NCBI RefSeq assembly: GCF_002933275.1
Contig: NZ_PSSX01000008.1
Span: 1 to 64,000, forward strand
DNA: 64,000 nt
Reading direction: 5' to 3'
From: Marinobacter maroccanus
GTDB lineage: Bacteria; Pseudomonadota; Gammaproteobacteria; Pseudomonadales; Oleiphilaceae
Shown here: in pieces, positions 52,906 to 62,763 of the stretch
How positions within the stretch are numbered: the first letter of the stretch is position 1
Layout: each line of letters opens with the position of its first letter
The notes under the pieces: generated by a model
Seen by the model: the letters and a program-made list of their open reading frames with translations, nothing else
Told to the model about the DNA's origin: nothing
Databases searched by the model: none
Program-made: the position numbers and the translations under genes

Positions 52906-54849
52906 TCAGCCGGCCAGCTCTGCCTCCAGGGATTCCACCTCTTCGCTGACTTCGAGCCACTGTGCCTCCACCTCTTCGAGGCGGGCGGTTGCCGTGGCCT
53001 GCTCGCCCAGCAGGTCTTTCAGACGCGCCTTGCCACCGTCGTCATAAAGACCCGGATCGGACAATTGCTCCTCAAGAGCTGACAGCTTCTGCTGGAGCTG
53101 CTCCATTTCCTTTTCCAGCCCAGCCTGCTTCTTGCGATAGGGACTGAGTTTCTGGCGCAGGGCCGCCTCCGCCCGCTTGCGGGCCTTCCGATCCTCAGCA
53201 CTCTCACCCACCGCTTCGGTAGTTTCTTCGGCATCCTGCTGTCCGGCTGGCATTCGTTTCGGTGCTTCCGTGTCGTCTTTCCGACGGTCCGCCAGCCAGC
53301 GTTCGTAATCTTCCAGATCACCCTGGTATTCCGTCACACGGCCGTCATTGACCAGCCAGAATTCGTCGACGGTGTTTCTCAGCAGATGCCGGTCGTGAGA
53401 GACCACCACAATGGCGCCTTCGAAGTTCTGCAGTGCCATGGTCAGGGCCTGCCGCATTTCCAGATCCAGATGGTTGGTCGGCTCGTCCAGCAGGAGCAGA
53501 TTCGGTTTCTGCCAGGCGATCACAGCCAGCGCCACTCGGGCCTTTTCACCGCCGGAGAATGACCGTATAACACTCAGGGCCTCATCGCCATGAAAGTCAA
53601 AACCACCAAGGAAGTTCCGGATGCTCTGTTCTGAGGCTTTGGGTGACAACCGCTGCAGATGCAGGAACGGGCTGGCATCCAGGTCCAACGACTCCAACTG
53701 ATGTTGGGCAAAATAACCGATGGCCAGATGCTCGCCACAGGTTCGATCCCCGGACAACAAGGTGCCCTCACCCCGAAGCGCATCCATCAGCGTGGACTTG
53801 CCGGCGCCATTGGGGCCAAGCAGGCCAATCCGACTGCCGGGCAGCAAGGTCAGGTTGATGCCATCGAGGATCGTGGTATCGCCGTGACCAGCCTTGCCAT
53901 TGCGTATCGACAACAGCGGATTGGAGACCTTTTCAGCCACTGGAAACTCGAAACTGAAGGGTGAATCGATATGGGCCGGGGCAATGCGCTCCATCCGCTC
54001 CAGCGCCTTGACCCGACTCTGGGCCTGACGGGCTTTGGTAGCCTTGGCCTTGAACCGGTCAATGAAGCGCTGGATTTCGGCGATCCTGGCCTGCTGGCGC
54101 TCGAAACCGGCCTGTTGCTGGGCCAGACGTTCACTACGCTGCCCCTCAAAGGCTGAGTAATTACCCGTATACAACTCCAGGTTTCGCCGGTCGAAATGCA
54201 CCACGTGGGTGGCGACCCGATCCATGAAGTCCCGGTCGTGCGAAATAAACAGCAGGGTCCCCGGGTAGCGGCGCAGCCAGTTCTCGAGCCACAGGCAGGC
54301 ATCCAGATCCAGGTGGTTGGTTGGCTCATCCAGAAGCAACAAATCGGAAGGACGCATCAGGGCCTGGGCCAGGTTCAGCCGGATCCGCCAGCCACCGGAA
54401 AACGCCGACACCGGTCGGTCGGCATCTTCGTCAGTGAACCCCAGCCCTCGCAGCAGCGCTTCGGCCCTGCGGGCTGCAGACCAGGCCTCGTGCACATCCA
54501 GCTCACCGTGTATGCGAGCAATGGCATGGTCATCACCAGCTGCTTCCGCGGTGGCAAGCTCAGCCTCAAGTCGGCGCAGATCCAGATCGCCATCAAGCAC
54601 AAAATCCCGGGCACAGCGGTCGGTAGCCTCAACTTCCTGCGCCATGTGGGCAATGCGGCAACCACCGGGCAGGGAGACCGCTCCCTGCTCCGGCGCCAAC
54701 TGGCCCAGCAAGAGCTGGAAAAGACTGGATTTGCCGGCACCATTGGCACCGACGATGGCGACACGCTGACCAGGCTGCACAGTAAGGTTGACGGATTCTA
54801 GCAACCAGACGCCGCCCCGTTGTAAACTGAGATCGGTTATCGTTAACAT
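52906..54849 (-). CDS. yheS: ABC-F ATPase, YheS-like
   Basis: 647 residues with two ABC domains and no membrane span. Walker A: GANGAGKSS and GPNGAGKST; signature motifs FSGGWR and FSGGEKAR; both DEPTNHLD Walker B regions. A charged linker (RFKAKATKARQAQSRVKALERMERI) and a coiled-coil C-terminal arm mark the ABC-F translation factors. Length fits YheS better than Uup. It likely acts on the ribosome E site. It is divergent from the TIGR02444 gene. Confidence 0.88.
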   Translation of the reverse strand: MLTITDLSLQRGGVWLLESVNLTVQPGQRVAIVGANGAGKSSLFQLLLGQLAPEQGAVSLPGGCRIAHMAQEVEATDRCARDFVLDGDLDLRRLEAELATAEAAGDDHAIARIHGELDVHEAWSAARRAEALLRGLGFTDEDADRPVSAFSGGWRIRLNLAQALMRPSDLLLLDEPTNHLDLDACLWLENWLRRYPGTLLFISHDRDFMDRVATHVVHFDRRNLELYTGNYSAFEGQRSERLAQQQAGFERQQARIAEIQRFIDRFKAKATKARQAQSRVKALERMERIAPAHIDSPFSFEFPVAEKVSNPLLSIRNGKAGHGDTTILDGINLTLLPGSRIGLLGPNGAGKSTLMDALRGEGTLLSGDRTCGEHLAIGYFAQHQLESLDLDASPFLHLQRLSPKASEQSIRNFLGGFDFHGDEALSVIRSFSGGEKARVALAVIAWQKPNLLLLDEPTNHLDLEMRQALTMALQNFEGAIVVVSHDRHLLRNTVDEFWLVNDGRVTEYQGDLEDYERWLADRRKDDTEAPKRMPAGQQDAEETTEAVGESAEDRKARKRAEAALRQKLSPYRKKQAGLEKEMEQLQQKLSALEEQLSDPGLYDDGGKARLKDLLGEQATATARLEEVEAQWLEVSEEVESLEAELAG

Positions 54850-54895
54850 GTTTTCATTTTATCAACGTAAAGTGTTCAGGGAAGGCACAGCGCCT

Positions 54896-55453
54896 ATGTC
54901 GGTCGGCTCGGCTACCATCCCGGATTTCTCGACACCGCCGCTGGAATTGCCGGCAGATGTGGAACCGGAGAACCCGCTCTGGCGTTTTGCATTGGCGTTC
55001 TGGAAACATCCGGACGTTCAGAACAGCTGCCTGGCGCTTCAGAATCAGGGCTGGAGCGTGACGCGGATTCTCAGTGCGGCCTGGCTTGCACTCTCTGGCA
55101 GGGTCTTCGCCGGGGTCGAGGACGCTACGGTAACAGAGTGGCGCAACCGTGTAACCGTTGCGCTGCGCAGTGCGAGAAAATCGCTACCCGGCAACGCCGA
55201 CACCTGTCATAAGCTCCGTACCGGCATTGCTGGCCTGGAGCTTGAAGCCGAACAGATCGAACTGGCCCTGAGCTGGCGAACGCTAATGATCAACAACCCG
55301 GAAAACACTGACATGCAGGGACGCGACGCACTGATCATCACCAATCTGGTTGCGGCCGCACCGACATCATTCGTTGATGACAGTGCCAGGCCCCTGCTGA
55401 ATACACTGGCCGAAACCCTGGCCCACTTTCCCAAGGGAGACCTCCAGCCATGA
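54896..55453 (+). CDS. TIGR02444 family protein
   Basis: 185 residues. The core NPLWRFALAFWKHPDVQNSCLALQNQGWSVTRILSAAWLA is the TIGR02444 signature, a family of small helical cytoplasmic proteins of unknown function. ATG 54896 is chosen; the frame is open upstream to 54788 but then overlaps the ABC-F gene. It overlaps the DUF4124 gene by 4 bases (ATGA), so the two are co-translated. Confidence 0.82.
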   Translation: MSVGSATIPDFSTPPLELPADVEPENPLWRFALAFWKHPDVQNSCLALQNQGWSVTRILSAAWLALSGRVFAGVEDATVTEWRNRVTVALRSARKSLPGNADTCHKLRTGIAGLELEAEQIELALSWRTLMINNPENTDMQGRDALIITNLVAAAPTSFVDDSARPLLNTLAETLAHFPKGDLQP

Positions 55454-55836
55454 TGATGAAATGGCTAATACGGCTCTCATTTCCAGCTCTCGGATTGCTG
55501 TTATTGCTCATCTTCTTCGGCCTTAACGATCCGGAGCAGGTATCCGAACCAGTGGCAGAAGAGGAACAACCGGAAATCCCCGCTTTCGAAGGCCTGGTGC
55601 CATCGCCGATTCCCACCGAAGGCCCCGAGATCGTGTTTAAATGGCAGGATACCGACGGCAACTGGCACTATGCTGACCAACCTCCGGAACAGGGCCGCTG
55701 GAACACCCTTGCCATCGAACGGCGGGACAAGGCCTTTCCACGCCTTCAGCCCCAGGAGCCGGAAACCGATTGGCGATCCCCCTATAACGCCCCTTTCTCT
55801 CTGGGGCCATCCGCCGCCGGCACCAACGGCAGCTGA
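55450..55836 (+). CDS. Small membrane-anchored protein with DUF4124-like domain
   Basis: 128 residues. An N-terminal hydrophobic segment (about residues 5-25, LIRLSFPALGLLLLLIFFG) anchors or exports it. A periplasmic part contains VFKWQDTDGNWHYADQPPEQG, typical of DUF4124-like repeats. The function is unknown. It is coupled to the TIGR02444 gene. Confidence 0.8.
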   Translation: MMMKWLIRLSFPALGLLLLLIFFGLNDPEQVSEPVAEEEQPEIPAFEGLVPSPIPTEGPEIVFKWQDTDGNWHYADQPPEQGRWNTLAIERRDKAFPRLQPQEPETDWRSPYNAPFSLGPSAAGTNGS

Positions 55837-55960
55837 GCTGACACGTCCGTTTTCTTAACACATGTTCAGTGGCATCTGACGCCGGAACCCGTTACCTTCT
55901 GCGTTCTGACAAACACAACGCGGGGCCACGCCCCGAGCACCGACGTTAAAGGATAATGCA

Positions 55961-56677
55961 ATGAAGAAAACGCTCCTTGCACTGGCAGTGACCGGCCTTG
56001 TTGCCGGCTGTTCCACTCCGCCCGAAGCCCCGGAACAACCAAAACTGGAATCCACCGACCAGAAGGTCAGTTATGGCATGGGCCTGGTTCTGGGTGAGCG
56101 CATGGGTAACGACCTGCCGAACCTGCAGATGGACCAGTTCCTCCAGGGCATCCAGCACGGCCACGCTGGCGATGATGAAGCCAAGCGCATGAGCCGCGAG
56201 GAAATCCAACAGGCCCTGATGACCTACCAGCAGCAAATGCAGGAAGAGCAGGGCAAGCAGATGGAAGAGCTGGCCCAGAAAAACCTGGATGCCGGCGAGG
56301 CCTTCCTGGCAGAGAATGCCGAGCGTGAAGGTGTGGAAACCACCGAGTCCGGCCTTCAGTATGAAGTACTTGAGCAGGGTGACGGCGAAAAGCCGGCAGC
56401 AACTGACACCGTTCAGGTGCACTACACCGGTGAACTGCTGTCCGGTGAGGTGTTTGACAGCTCCCGCGAGCGCGGCGAGCCAGTAACCTTCGCCCTGAAC
56501 CAGGTTATTCCCGGCTGGACCGAAGGCCTTCAGCTGATGAGTGAAGGTGCCCGCTACAAGCTCTATATTCCTTCCGACCTTGCTTACGGCCCTGGGGGTA
56601 ACCGGGCGATTGGACCGAACGAAACTCTCGTGTTTGATGTCGAGCTGCTCGAAATCAATCCCGGCTCCGGAGAGTAA
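55961..56677 (+). CDS. FKBP-type peptidyl-prolyl isomerase lipoprotein (FkpA/Mip-like)
   Basis: 238 residues. The lipobox LVAGC gives a lipidated Cys17. The N-terminal domain (about 35-125) is helical and used for dimer formation in Mip. The FKBP domain (about 130-235) includes VQVHYTGELLSGEVFDSS, VIPGWTEGLQLM and YGPGGNRAIGPNETLVFDVEL, with the catalytic residues intact. Acts as a folding helper of the periplasm or outer membrane. Ends at the bidirectional terminator. Confidence 0.92.
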   Translation: MKKTLLALAVTGLVAGCSTPPEAPEQPKLESTDQKVSYGMGLVLGERMGNDLPNLQMDQFLQGIQHGHAGDDEAKRMSREEIQQALMTYQQQMQEEQGKQMEELAQKNLDAGEAFLAENAEREGVETTESGLQYEVLEQGDGEKPAATDTVQVHYTGELLSGEVFDSSRERGEPVTFALNQVIPGWTEGLQLMSEGARYKLYIPSDLAYGPGGNRAIGPNETLVFDVELLEINPGSGE

Positions 56678-56715
56678 GTCCCAGGCAGGCAGCGGCCAGT
56701 TCCGGCGCTGCCACA

Positions 56716-56754
56716 AAAAAGCCCCAGACGGCGTTACCGGCTGGGGCTTTTTTA
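56716..56754. terminator. Bidirectional terminator between the FKBP gene and algQ/rsd
   Basis: GCCCCAG (56722-56728) pairs with CTGGGGC (56742-56748), flanked by six A and six T. It works in both directions for the converging genes. Confidence 0.93.
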
Positions 56755-56767
56755 ATTCAGGCGGCTC

Positions 56768-57247
56768 TCAGGCAGAGGCCACTTTGCCGGCGTGGGCATT
56801 GTGAAGGTGCTCGATCAGGAAATCCTCCATCTCGAAACGGGTCTCCAGAGTTTCACCCAGCTTCGACAACTCGCCAAACAGCTCTTTGACATCCTCTTCC
56901 GACAATTCCCGGCCATCCAGTCGGTCGTTGAAGTTAAGGGCGACCTCGGTGGTCTGCTCAATCCGGGGGTAAACCTTGGCTGCCAGCTCGAGGCCGCCAT
57001 CGTTGAATTCCCTGGCTTCGCGGACCAGTTGCTCGTAAATCTCGAAATGGCCGGTAGATACGTAGTCCACCAGCACTTCACACAGGCGCACAAACTTTTC
57101 TCTCAGCGCTTCCGTCTGCGAGAAGTCACTCTCCCCGGACAGGTCGCAGTAATGCACCAGCAGCTCCTGACGCTCCTTGAGCCAGCGATCAATCAGCTCG
57201 CTGACGCCACCCCAGCGCTCCCTGGCATTTCGGCAATTTTCCAACAT
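56768..57247 (-). CDS. rsd: Anti-sigma-70 regulator Rsd/AlgQ
   Basis: 159 residues, all helical, of the Rsd/AlgQ family: ERWGGVSELIDRWLKERQELLVHYCDLSG, then HFEIYEQLVREAREF. It binds the housekeeping sigma factor region 4 and shifts polymerase to alternative sigmas in stationary phase; in Pseudomonas it also affects alginate genes. It sits near dsbB as in Pseudomonas. Confidence 0.9.
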   Translation of the reverse strand: MLENCRNARERWGGVSELIDRWLKERQELLVHYCDLSGESDFSQTEALREKFVRLCEVLVDYVSTGHFEIYEQLVREAREFNDGGLELAAKVYPRIEQTTEVALNFNDRLDGRELSEEDVKELFGELSKLGETLETRFEMEDFLIEHLHNAHAGKVASA

Positions 57248-57347
57248 GACGCCTGTTCTCCGCTTGTCTTCGGTACTTCTGTTTCGGTTTTGATTTTTAT
57301 TAGGTTTGGATCAAGTTACCCCATGGCTGCGGTCCCCCGCAACCGTT

Positions 57348-57854
57348 TCAGCTCCGAATCCATTCCCGAGGTTTTTGCCGGCGAAACATCAAAATCAGAC
57401 CGCTGATAACCAGCAGCGAGAAAAACACAGCGGTCCAGCCGGGGATACTCAAACCCAGGAACCGCCACACCACTTCGGCGCAGTCTCCGGTGCCTTTGAG
57501 AGCGGTGGATAGCACTTCAAACCAGGGCAGGACATCGAGCATGTAGTCAACCGACGGGCCACACGCAGGCACCTGGTCTGCCGGCAGACTCTGCAGCCAC
57601 AGTTGCCGCCCGGCAACGCCCAGCCCTGCTCCGGCGGTCAGCACCAGAAGGAAACCATAGATGCGAACGCCGAACCCGGTGGGGCCCTGGAGGAAAGCCA
57701 GGAAACTCACAAGACCGGCCCCCATGAAGCCAAAACGCTGTAACCAGCAAAGCGGGCAGGGCTCCAGCCCCATCACATGCTCCATATAAAACGCCACACC
57801 CAGAAGCGCAGCACATACAAGGAAAATAAGCCCGAAAACCCATCTGCTGGTCAA
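57348..57854 (-). CDS. dsbB: Disulfide bond formation protein DsbB/DsbH
   Basis: Inner-membrane quinone reductase that reoxidises DsbA. 168 residues with four transmembrane segments. The first periplasmic loop has the redox pair CPLC (EPCPLCWLQR), and the second has CGPSVDYML and GTGDCAEV, which hold the other pair. A TTG start at 57854 with GAGG 7 bases upstream is preferred over the TTG at 57887, which has no such site. Adjacent to algQ/rsd. Confidence 0.9.
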   Translation of the reverse strand: MTSRWVFGLIFLVCAALLGVAFYMEHVMGLEPCPLCWLQRFGFMGAGLVSFLAFLQGPTGFGVRIYGFLLVLTAGAGLGVAGRQLWLQSLPADQVPACGPSVDYMLDVLPWFEVLSTALKGTGDCAEVVWRFLGLSIPGWTAVFFSLLVISGLILMFRRQKPREWIRS

Positions 57855-57947
57855 AAGAACACCTCGAATCGTGAATTGAAACTGCAAGCGGCCACGGGGC
57901 CTGCTATTCTCGTCACTTAACCCTAAACCACGATCAACTTCAAGCCT

Positions 57948-58397
57948 ATGACACGCCAGCCAAAATCCGTTCTGACGCTTCTGTTTCTGTTGTTTGCAAT
58001 GACGCCCTTACCCGCCATTTCCCAGGATGAGGAAAATACCGAAGAGGAAGTGGCTGAGGAAGAAAGCGGCGTTACCGACTACATCAGTATGGATCCGGCT
58101 TTCGTGACCCACGTGGGCACGCCTGGCAACAAGCCAACCTATCTGAAAGCCGCGGTGAGCCTGCGGGCCAATAGCGCCAGCGTCCGTCCCGCAGTGGATG
58201 CTCACATGCCACGCCTCCGGCACGAGCTGGTGATGCTGTTTGGCGAGCAAACCGACACCGAACGCCTCACCTCAATGGAAGGGCAGGAGGCGTTGCGTGA
58301 GGAAGCCAAACAGAGAATAAATGCGGTACTGGAGGAACAACAGACCGGCGAGAGCATTGCCGGCGTGCTGTTTACAGAATTCGTGGTGCAGAAATAA
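57948..58397 (+). CDS. FliL-like exported protein
   Basis: 149 residues. An N-terminal hydrophobic segment (about residues 8-24) is followed by an acidic linker and a FliL-like domain (ISMDPAFVTHVGTPGNKPTYLKAAVSLR to GVLFTEFVVQK). FliL itself sits at the flagellar stator, but this copy stands outside any flagellar cluster and belongs to a group found near algQ/dsbB. A flagellar function is therefore not certain. Confidence 0.82.
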   Translation: MTRQPKSVLTLLFLLFAMTPLPAISQDEENTEEEVAEEESGVTDYISMDPAFVTHVGTPGNKPTYLKAAVSLRANSASVRPAVDAHMPRLRHELVMLFGEQTDTERLTSMEGQEALREEAKQRINAVLEEQQTGESIAGVLFTEFVVQK

Positions 58398-58417
58398 GGC
58401 TGGACCCGGCCAAGGAA

Positions 58418-58633
58418 TCAGGCGATCCGTGAGAACAGATCGTCTGCCTGGTCCCGGTCATCCCGGGCTACCTGATCGGCATCGTCCCAACCGGCTTCCC
58501 AGGCAGCAATGACAACCTCACCCCGATAGGGGCAGCGGGCTTTATCCATACCCATGTCGGCAGCCATGTAGCCCTGACGGTAAGCCTTGTTGAGCGCTTC
58601 CACATCCCAGCCGAGTTTGATATCCCTTGCCAT
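58418..58633 (-). CDS. rmf: Ribosome modulation factor-like protein
   Basis: 71 residues. AYRQGYMAADMGMDKARCPYRGEVVIAAWEAGWDDA matches the RMF family (Gly-Tyr, Cys-Pro-Tyr and Trp-x3-Trp pattern), which makes 100S ribosome dimers in stationary phase. It is longer than E. coli RMF (55 residues) by an N-terminal stretch and an acidic tail, and much less basic. The shorter start ATG 58633 is chosen over the frame extension to 58807. It is downstream of gshA. Confidence 0.85.
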   Translation of the reverse strand: MARDIKLGWDVEALNKAYRQGYMAADMGMDKARCPYRGEVVIAAWEAGWDDADQVARDDRDQADDLFSRIA

Positions 58634-58754
58634 AGCCGTCTCTCCCGATCCTGATGTTACAAAAATTAACAGCCGGACCGGAGGGAGACAAATCTTTGTT
58701 CGGTTTCTGTGCGTCAGGTCCGCAGACTTTTGCGACAGCGGCCCAACTTCCCCT

Positions 58755-60308
58755 TCAGGACCGCAGGTACTGTTCCAGAAACTCGCTGAACGGCAGGGTA
58801 TCGGCACGTTCCATCTGCGCCTGCTCGGCCAGGGAATCTGCCGTCATGGCATCAAACGCCTGGCGCACACTGGCATCGAGGCCTTCCTGCCTGAGGGTTT
58901 GCTGGTGCTGCTGCGCCATTTCCATGCCCCACTCCCGATGCCCCATGCCTGAGGAGCGCATGGCGTCCAGAACCCGGGCAGACGGCACCGTCCATTCACC
59001 GCTCAAAGTCTCGCGCTGGGCAGCCAGGGCGCGACGGTAGGTATCATCCCCCTGCCAGCTGTCCAGCAACTCGGCGAGCGGTTCCAGTTGCGCCAGGATA
59101 TCGGTCGCGGCCTCTGAAACCGGGGTGCGCTCCCCGGCACGGCATAGCTTCAATTCACGGTAACGCCCGTTGGACACCACATCCTTGTAGTTGTCATCGA
59201 GACGCTCGCATTCTTCATCGCCAATACGGGGCGAGTCAGACAGCAGGCAATCCAGGAGGAACAGGTCCAGGAAATCGATCTGGGCCTCGTTCACACCGAC
59301 CGGTGAGAAGGGATCAAGATCCAGACACCGCACCTCGATGTATTCCACACCCCGGGCCTCGAGCGCCTGGATGGGTTTTTCTTCCCGCTGCGTGGTGCGT
59401 TTGGGGCGCACGGCGCTGTAATACTCATTTTCAATCTGCAGGACGCTGGTATTGATCTGGATGAACTGGTCGCCCCGGCGGGTGCCGATTTCCTCATAGG
59501 CCGGCCAGGTGGTGTGGATAGCCCGATCCAGAGTCTGGGTGTAGGTGCTGAGTTCATTGAAACAGATATTCAGGGAGGCCTGGGCATTGTTGTGGTAACC
59601 CAGATCCCCCATCCGCAGGGAGGTGGCGTGCTCACCGTACCAGGTGCGTTCGTCAAACTGGTTGAGGTCGTGGCTGACACCGGCGACAAAGCTGGCATCC
59701 AGTGCCGGTGAGGCGCCGAACAGCAACATCAGCAGCCAGCTACGGCGACGGAAATTCCGAATCAGCCAGAAATACTGGTCCGATTTGAAGTCTTTCAGGC
59801 TTTGCTCATTTCCGAGCAATTCCTGCCACTTCTGCCAGAAGCTATCCGGTAGCGACAGGTTGTAGTGGGCCCCGGCGATGCTCTGCATCATACGCCCGTA
59901 ACGCACCGCCAGACCCTGCCGGTAAACGTGCTTGAGCTGGCCGATGTTGGAACTGCCGTACTCCGCGATGGGAATACTCGGATCGCCATCCAGTTCACAG
60001 GGCATGCTTGCCGCCCAGAAGACTTCGTCGCCAAGGTTCTGCTGCACGTAGGTGTGAATATCCCGCAGGGATTTCAGCATGCCCCCGGTGCTGTTGAACA
60101 CCGGCGTGATCAGCTCCAGCAGGGCCTCTGAATAGTCGGTGGTGATCCTGGGGTGGGTCAGTGCCGAACCCAGGGCTTCGGGATGTGGGGTCTGGGCGAT
60201 GAAGCCGTTGCGATCCACCCTGAGTCCTTCTTTTTCGACACCCTTGAGAAAACCATCCCAGTCGCTGGCAGCGAACTGACGAAATACGGAATGGCGGGAT
60301 TCAGCCAT
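58755..60308 (-). CDS. gshA: Glutamate-cysteine ligase
   Basis: First step of glutathione synthesis. 517 residues, gammaproteobacterial type 1. GVEKEGLRVDRNG near residue 25 and TDYSEALLELITP with the later EYYSAVRPKR are signature segments of this class. ATG 60308 has AGGAG 7 bases upstream. Its partner gshB is not in the window. Glutathione supply complements the trxA and dsbB redox systems here. Confidence 0.95.
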   Translation of the reverse strand: MAESRHSVFRQFAASDWDGFLKGVEKEGLRVDRNGFIAQTPHPEALGSALTHPRITTDYSEALLELITPVFNSTGGMLKSLRDIHTYVQQNLGDEVFWAASMPCELDGDPSIPIAEYGSSNIGQLKHVYRQGLAVRYGRMMQSIAGAHYNLSLPDSFWQKWQELLGNEQSLKDFKSDQYFWLIRNFRRRSWLLMLLFGASPALDASFVAGVSHDLNQFDERTWYGEHATSLRMGDLGYHNNAQASLNICFNELSTYTQTLDRAIHTTWPAYEEIGTRRGDQFIQINTSVLQIENEYYSAVRPKRTTQREEKPIQALEARGVEYIEVRCLDLDPFSPVGVNEAQIDFLDLFLLDCLLSDSPRIGDEECERLDDNYKDVVSNGRYRELKLCRAGERTPVSEAATDILAQLEPLAELLDSWQGDDTYRRALAAQRETLSGEWTVPSARVLDAMRSSGMGHREWGMEMAQQHQQTLRQEGLDASVRQAFDAMTADSLAEQAQMERADTLPFSEFLEQYLRS

Positions 60309-60374
60309 GGTCGACTCCTGCTGCGGCCGGTTTGCTCTTTCGCACAACCGGCCGATGAAAAGATTGTATACCCG

Positions 60375-62714
60375 TCAGCTGTCCTTGCGCGCCGAGGCAA
60401 GTGCCTGGGCCAGCGCGCCAGCCATGGCGCCCTGCGGGGATTTCTGGCCGGAACCGCCACTGCCGGCATTCCGGTTACCGCCCTTGCGGCTGGCCCCGGT
60501 GCGACTGGCGGCCATCGGCTTGCCCTCGTTTTTCTCGCCGGGCTGGTCATCCATACGCATGGTCAAAGCAATTCGCTTGCGCGGGATATCCACATCCATC
60601 ACCTTGACCTTGACGATATCCCCGGCCTTGACCACCTCACGGGGATCCTTGACGAAGGTGTGGGACAGCGCGGAAATGTGCACCAGGCCATCCTGATGCA
60701 CACCAATATCCACAAACGCGCCAAAGTTGGTCACGTTGGTCACCGAGCCTTCCAGCACCATGCCGGGTTTGAGATCGCTCAGGGTTTCGACCCCTTCCTC
60801 AAAACTTGCGAACCTGAATTCCGGTCGCGGATCCCGCCCCGGTTTCTCCAGTTCCGAGATGATGTCCTTGATAGTCGGCAAACCGAACTGTTCTGTTACG
60901 TAATCCTGGGGATTCAGACCACGCAGGAACGAGGAATCGCCGATGATATCGCCCACTTCGCGATTATTTTTCCGGGCGATGGCCTCGACCACGCCATAGG
61001 CTTCAGGGTGCACGGAGGACCGGTCCAGGGGATTCTCTCCGCCGGCAATACGCAGAAAGCCCGCCGCCTGCTCAAACGTGCGGTCGCCCAGCCGGGTGAC
61101 CTTGAGCAGCTGTTTCCGGTTACGGAACATGCCATTCTGGTTGCGGAACTCGATGATGTTCTGGGCGATGGTCTGGTTCAGACCGGAGACCCTGGCCAGC
61201 AATGGCGCCGAAGCCGTGTTCAGATCCACACCCACGCCGTTTACACAGTCCTCCACCACGGCATCGAGGCTGCGGGACAGCTGCACCTGGGAGACGTCGT
61301 GCTGGTACTGCCCTACCCCGATGGATTTCGGCTCAATCTTTACCAGCTCCGCCAGAGGATCCTGCAGCCGGCGAGCAATGGATACCGCACCACGGATGGT
61401 GACATCCAGATCTGGCAATTCTTTGGAGGCAAACTCGGACGCGGAATAGACCGACGCGCCTGACTCGCTGACCACGATCCGGGCCAGTTTCAGTTCGGGG
61501 TAACGCTTGCTGAGGTCGGCGACCAGCTTCTCGGTCTCCCGGGAGGCGGTGCCGTTGCCGATGGCGACGAGCTCGATTTTGTATTCCCGGCACCAGGCTG
61601 CCAGCTGCTCGATGGAGCGATCCCACTGGTTCTGGGGCGCATGGGGGAATATGGCACCATGGCCGGCCACCTGACCAGTACCATCGATGACCGCCACTTT
61701 CACCCCGGTGCGTAGTCCCGGGTCCAGGCCCAGGGTCGGGCGTGGACCGGCCGGCGCCAATAGCAGCAGATCCTTGAGGTTGGCGGCAAACACGTTGATG
61801 GCCTCGGTTTCCGCCGCTTCTCGGACCTGCGCCATCAGGTCGGTTTCGATCTGGGTGGACAGCTTCACCCGCCAGGTCCAGCGCACCACTTCCGAGAGCC
61901 ATTTGTCGGCGGCGCGGCCGTTGTCCCGGATATTCCAGCGAGCGGCAATGCGCTGCTCGGCCGGGTGCGGCGCGCGACGGTCGTCATCGGCATCGCCGAC
62001 CACGATGGTGTAACCAAGAATGCCCTCGTTCCGGCCCCGGAGGATGGCCAGGGCGCGGTGGGAAGGGACCTTTTTCAGGGGCTCGACGTGGTCGAAATAA
62101 TCCCGGAATTTGGCGCCTTCGTTTTCCTTGCCTTCCACCACGGTGACTTTCAGCTGGCCTTCCTGCCAGATGAAGTCCCGCAGACTGCCCAGCAGCTCGG
62201 CATCCTCGGCAAAGCGCTCCATCAGTATGTACCGGGCGCCATCCAGCGCAGCCTTGGTATCCTCCACCCCGGCTTCTTTGTTCAGGTAGCCCTGGGCAGT
62301 GGTTTCAGGATCCAGGGTCGGATCATCGTAGAGAGCGTCAGCCAGCGGCTCCAGACCCGCTTCTCGGGCAATCTGGGCTTTGGTCCGGCGCTTGGGCTTG
62401 TAGGGCAGGTAAAGATCTTCCAGACGGTTCTTGGCATCCGCTTCGTTAATGCTGGCCCTGAGCTCGTCGGTCAGCTTGCCCTGCTCCTCGATGCTCTTGA
62501 GGATGGTGGCACGACGGTCTTCCAGTTCCCGCAAATAGCGCAGACGTTCTTCCAGGTTCCTCAGCTGGTTGTCATCCAGTGAGCCCGTGATCTCTTTCCG
62601 GTAGCGGGCGATAAACGGAACGGTCGCGCCCTCGTCGAGCAGTTCGACGGTGGCATTAACCTGTTGCTCGCGGACACCGAGTTCCTCGGCGATACGCCTG
62701 GAGATACTGTTCAT
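60375..62714 (-). CDS. tex: Tex family RNA-binding transcription accessory protein
   Basis: 779 residues. Helical N-terminal region, a YqgF/RNase H-like domain ([19 protein letters not shown]), helix-hairpin-helix repeats ([21 protein letters not shown]) and a C-terminal S1 domain ([21 protein letters not shown]). It ends in a Gly/Ser/Lys-rich tail that is longer than in most Tex proteins. Its exact function is unsettled; it affects toxin or virulence gene expression in some species. gshA follows after 66 bases. Confidence 0.93.
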   Translation of the reverse strand: MNSISRRIAEELGVREQQVNATVELLDEGATVPFIARYRKEITGSLDDNQLRNLEERLRYLRELEDRRATILKSIEEQGKLTDELRASINEADAKNRLEDLYLPYKPKRRTKAQIAREAGLEPLADALYDDPTLDPETTAQGYLNKEAGVEDTKAALDGARYILMERFAEDAELLGSLRDFIWQEGQLKVTVVEGKENEGAKFRDYFDHVEPLKKVPSHRALAILRGRNEGILGYTIVVGDADDDRRAPHPAEQRIAARWNIRDNGRAADKWLSEVVRWTWRVKLSTQIETDLMAQVREAAETEAINVFAANLKDLLLLAPAGPRPTLGLDPGLRTGVKVAVIDGTGQVAGHGAIFPHAPQNQWDRSIEQLAAWCREYKIELVAIGNGTASRETEKLVADLSKRYPELKLARIVVSESGASVYSASEFASKELPDLDVTIRGAVSIARRLQDPLAELVKIEPKSIGVGQYQHDVSQVQLSRSLDAVVEDCVNGVGVDLNTASAPLLARVSGLNQTIAQNIIEFRNQNGMFRNRKQLLKVTRLGDRTFEQAAGFLRIAGGENPLDRSSVHPEAYGVVEAIARKNNREVGDIIGDSSFLRGLNPQDYVTEQFGLPTIKDIISELEKPGRDPRPEFRFASFEEGVETLSDLKPGMVLEGSVTNVTNFGAFVDIGVHQDGLVHISALSHTFVKDPREVVKAGDIVKVKVMDVDIPRKRIALTMRMDDQPGEKNEGKPMAASRTGASRKGGNRNAGSGGSGQKSPQGAMAGALAQALASARKDS

Positions 62715-62763
62715 GCAACCTCTGTCTGATGCTTTGCCAATAAAGCAGCAAAGGTACAGCGGC

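Noticed and set aside
60153..61463. 436-codon open frame on the plus strand over gshA and tex
   Set aside because: Both minus-strand genes have full family motifs, and this frame crosses the gap between them.
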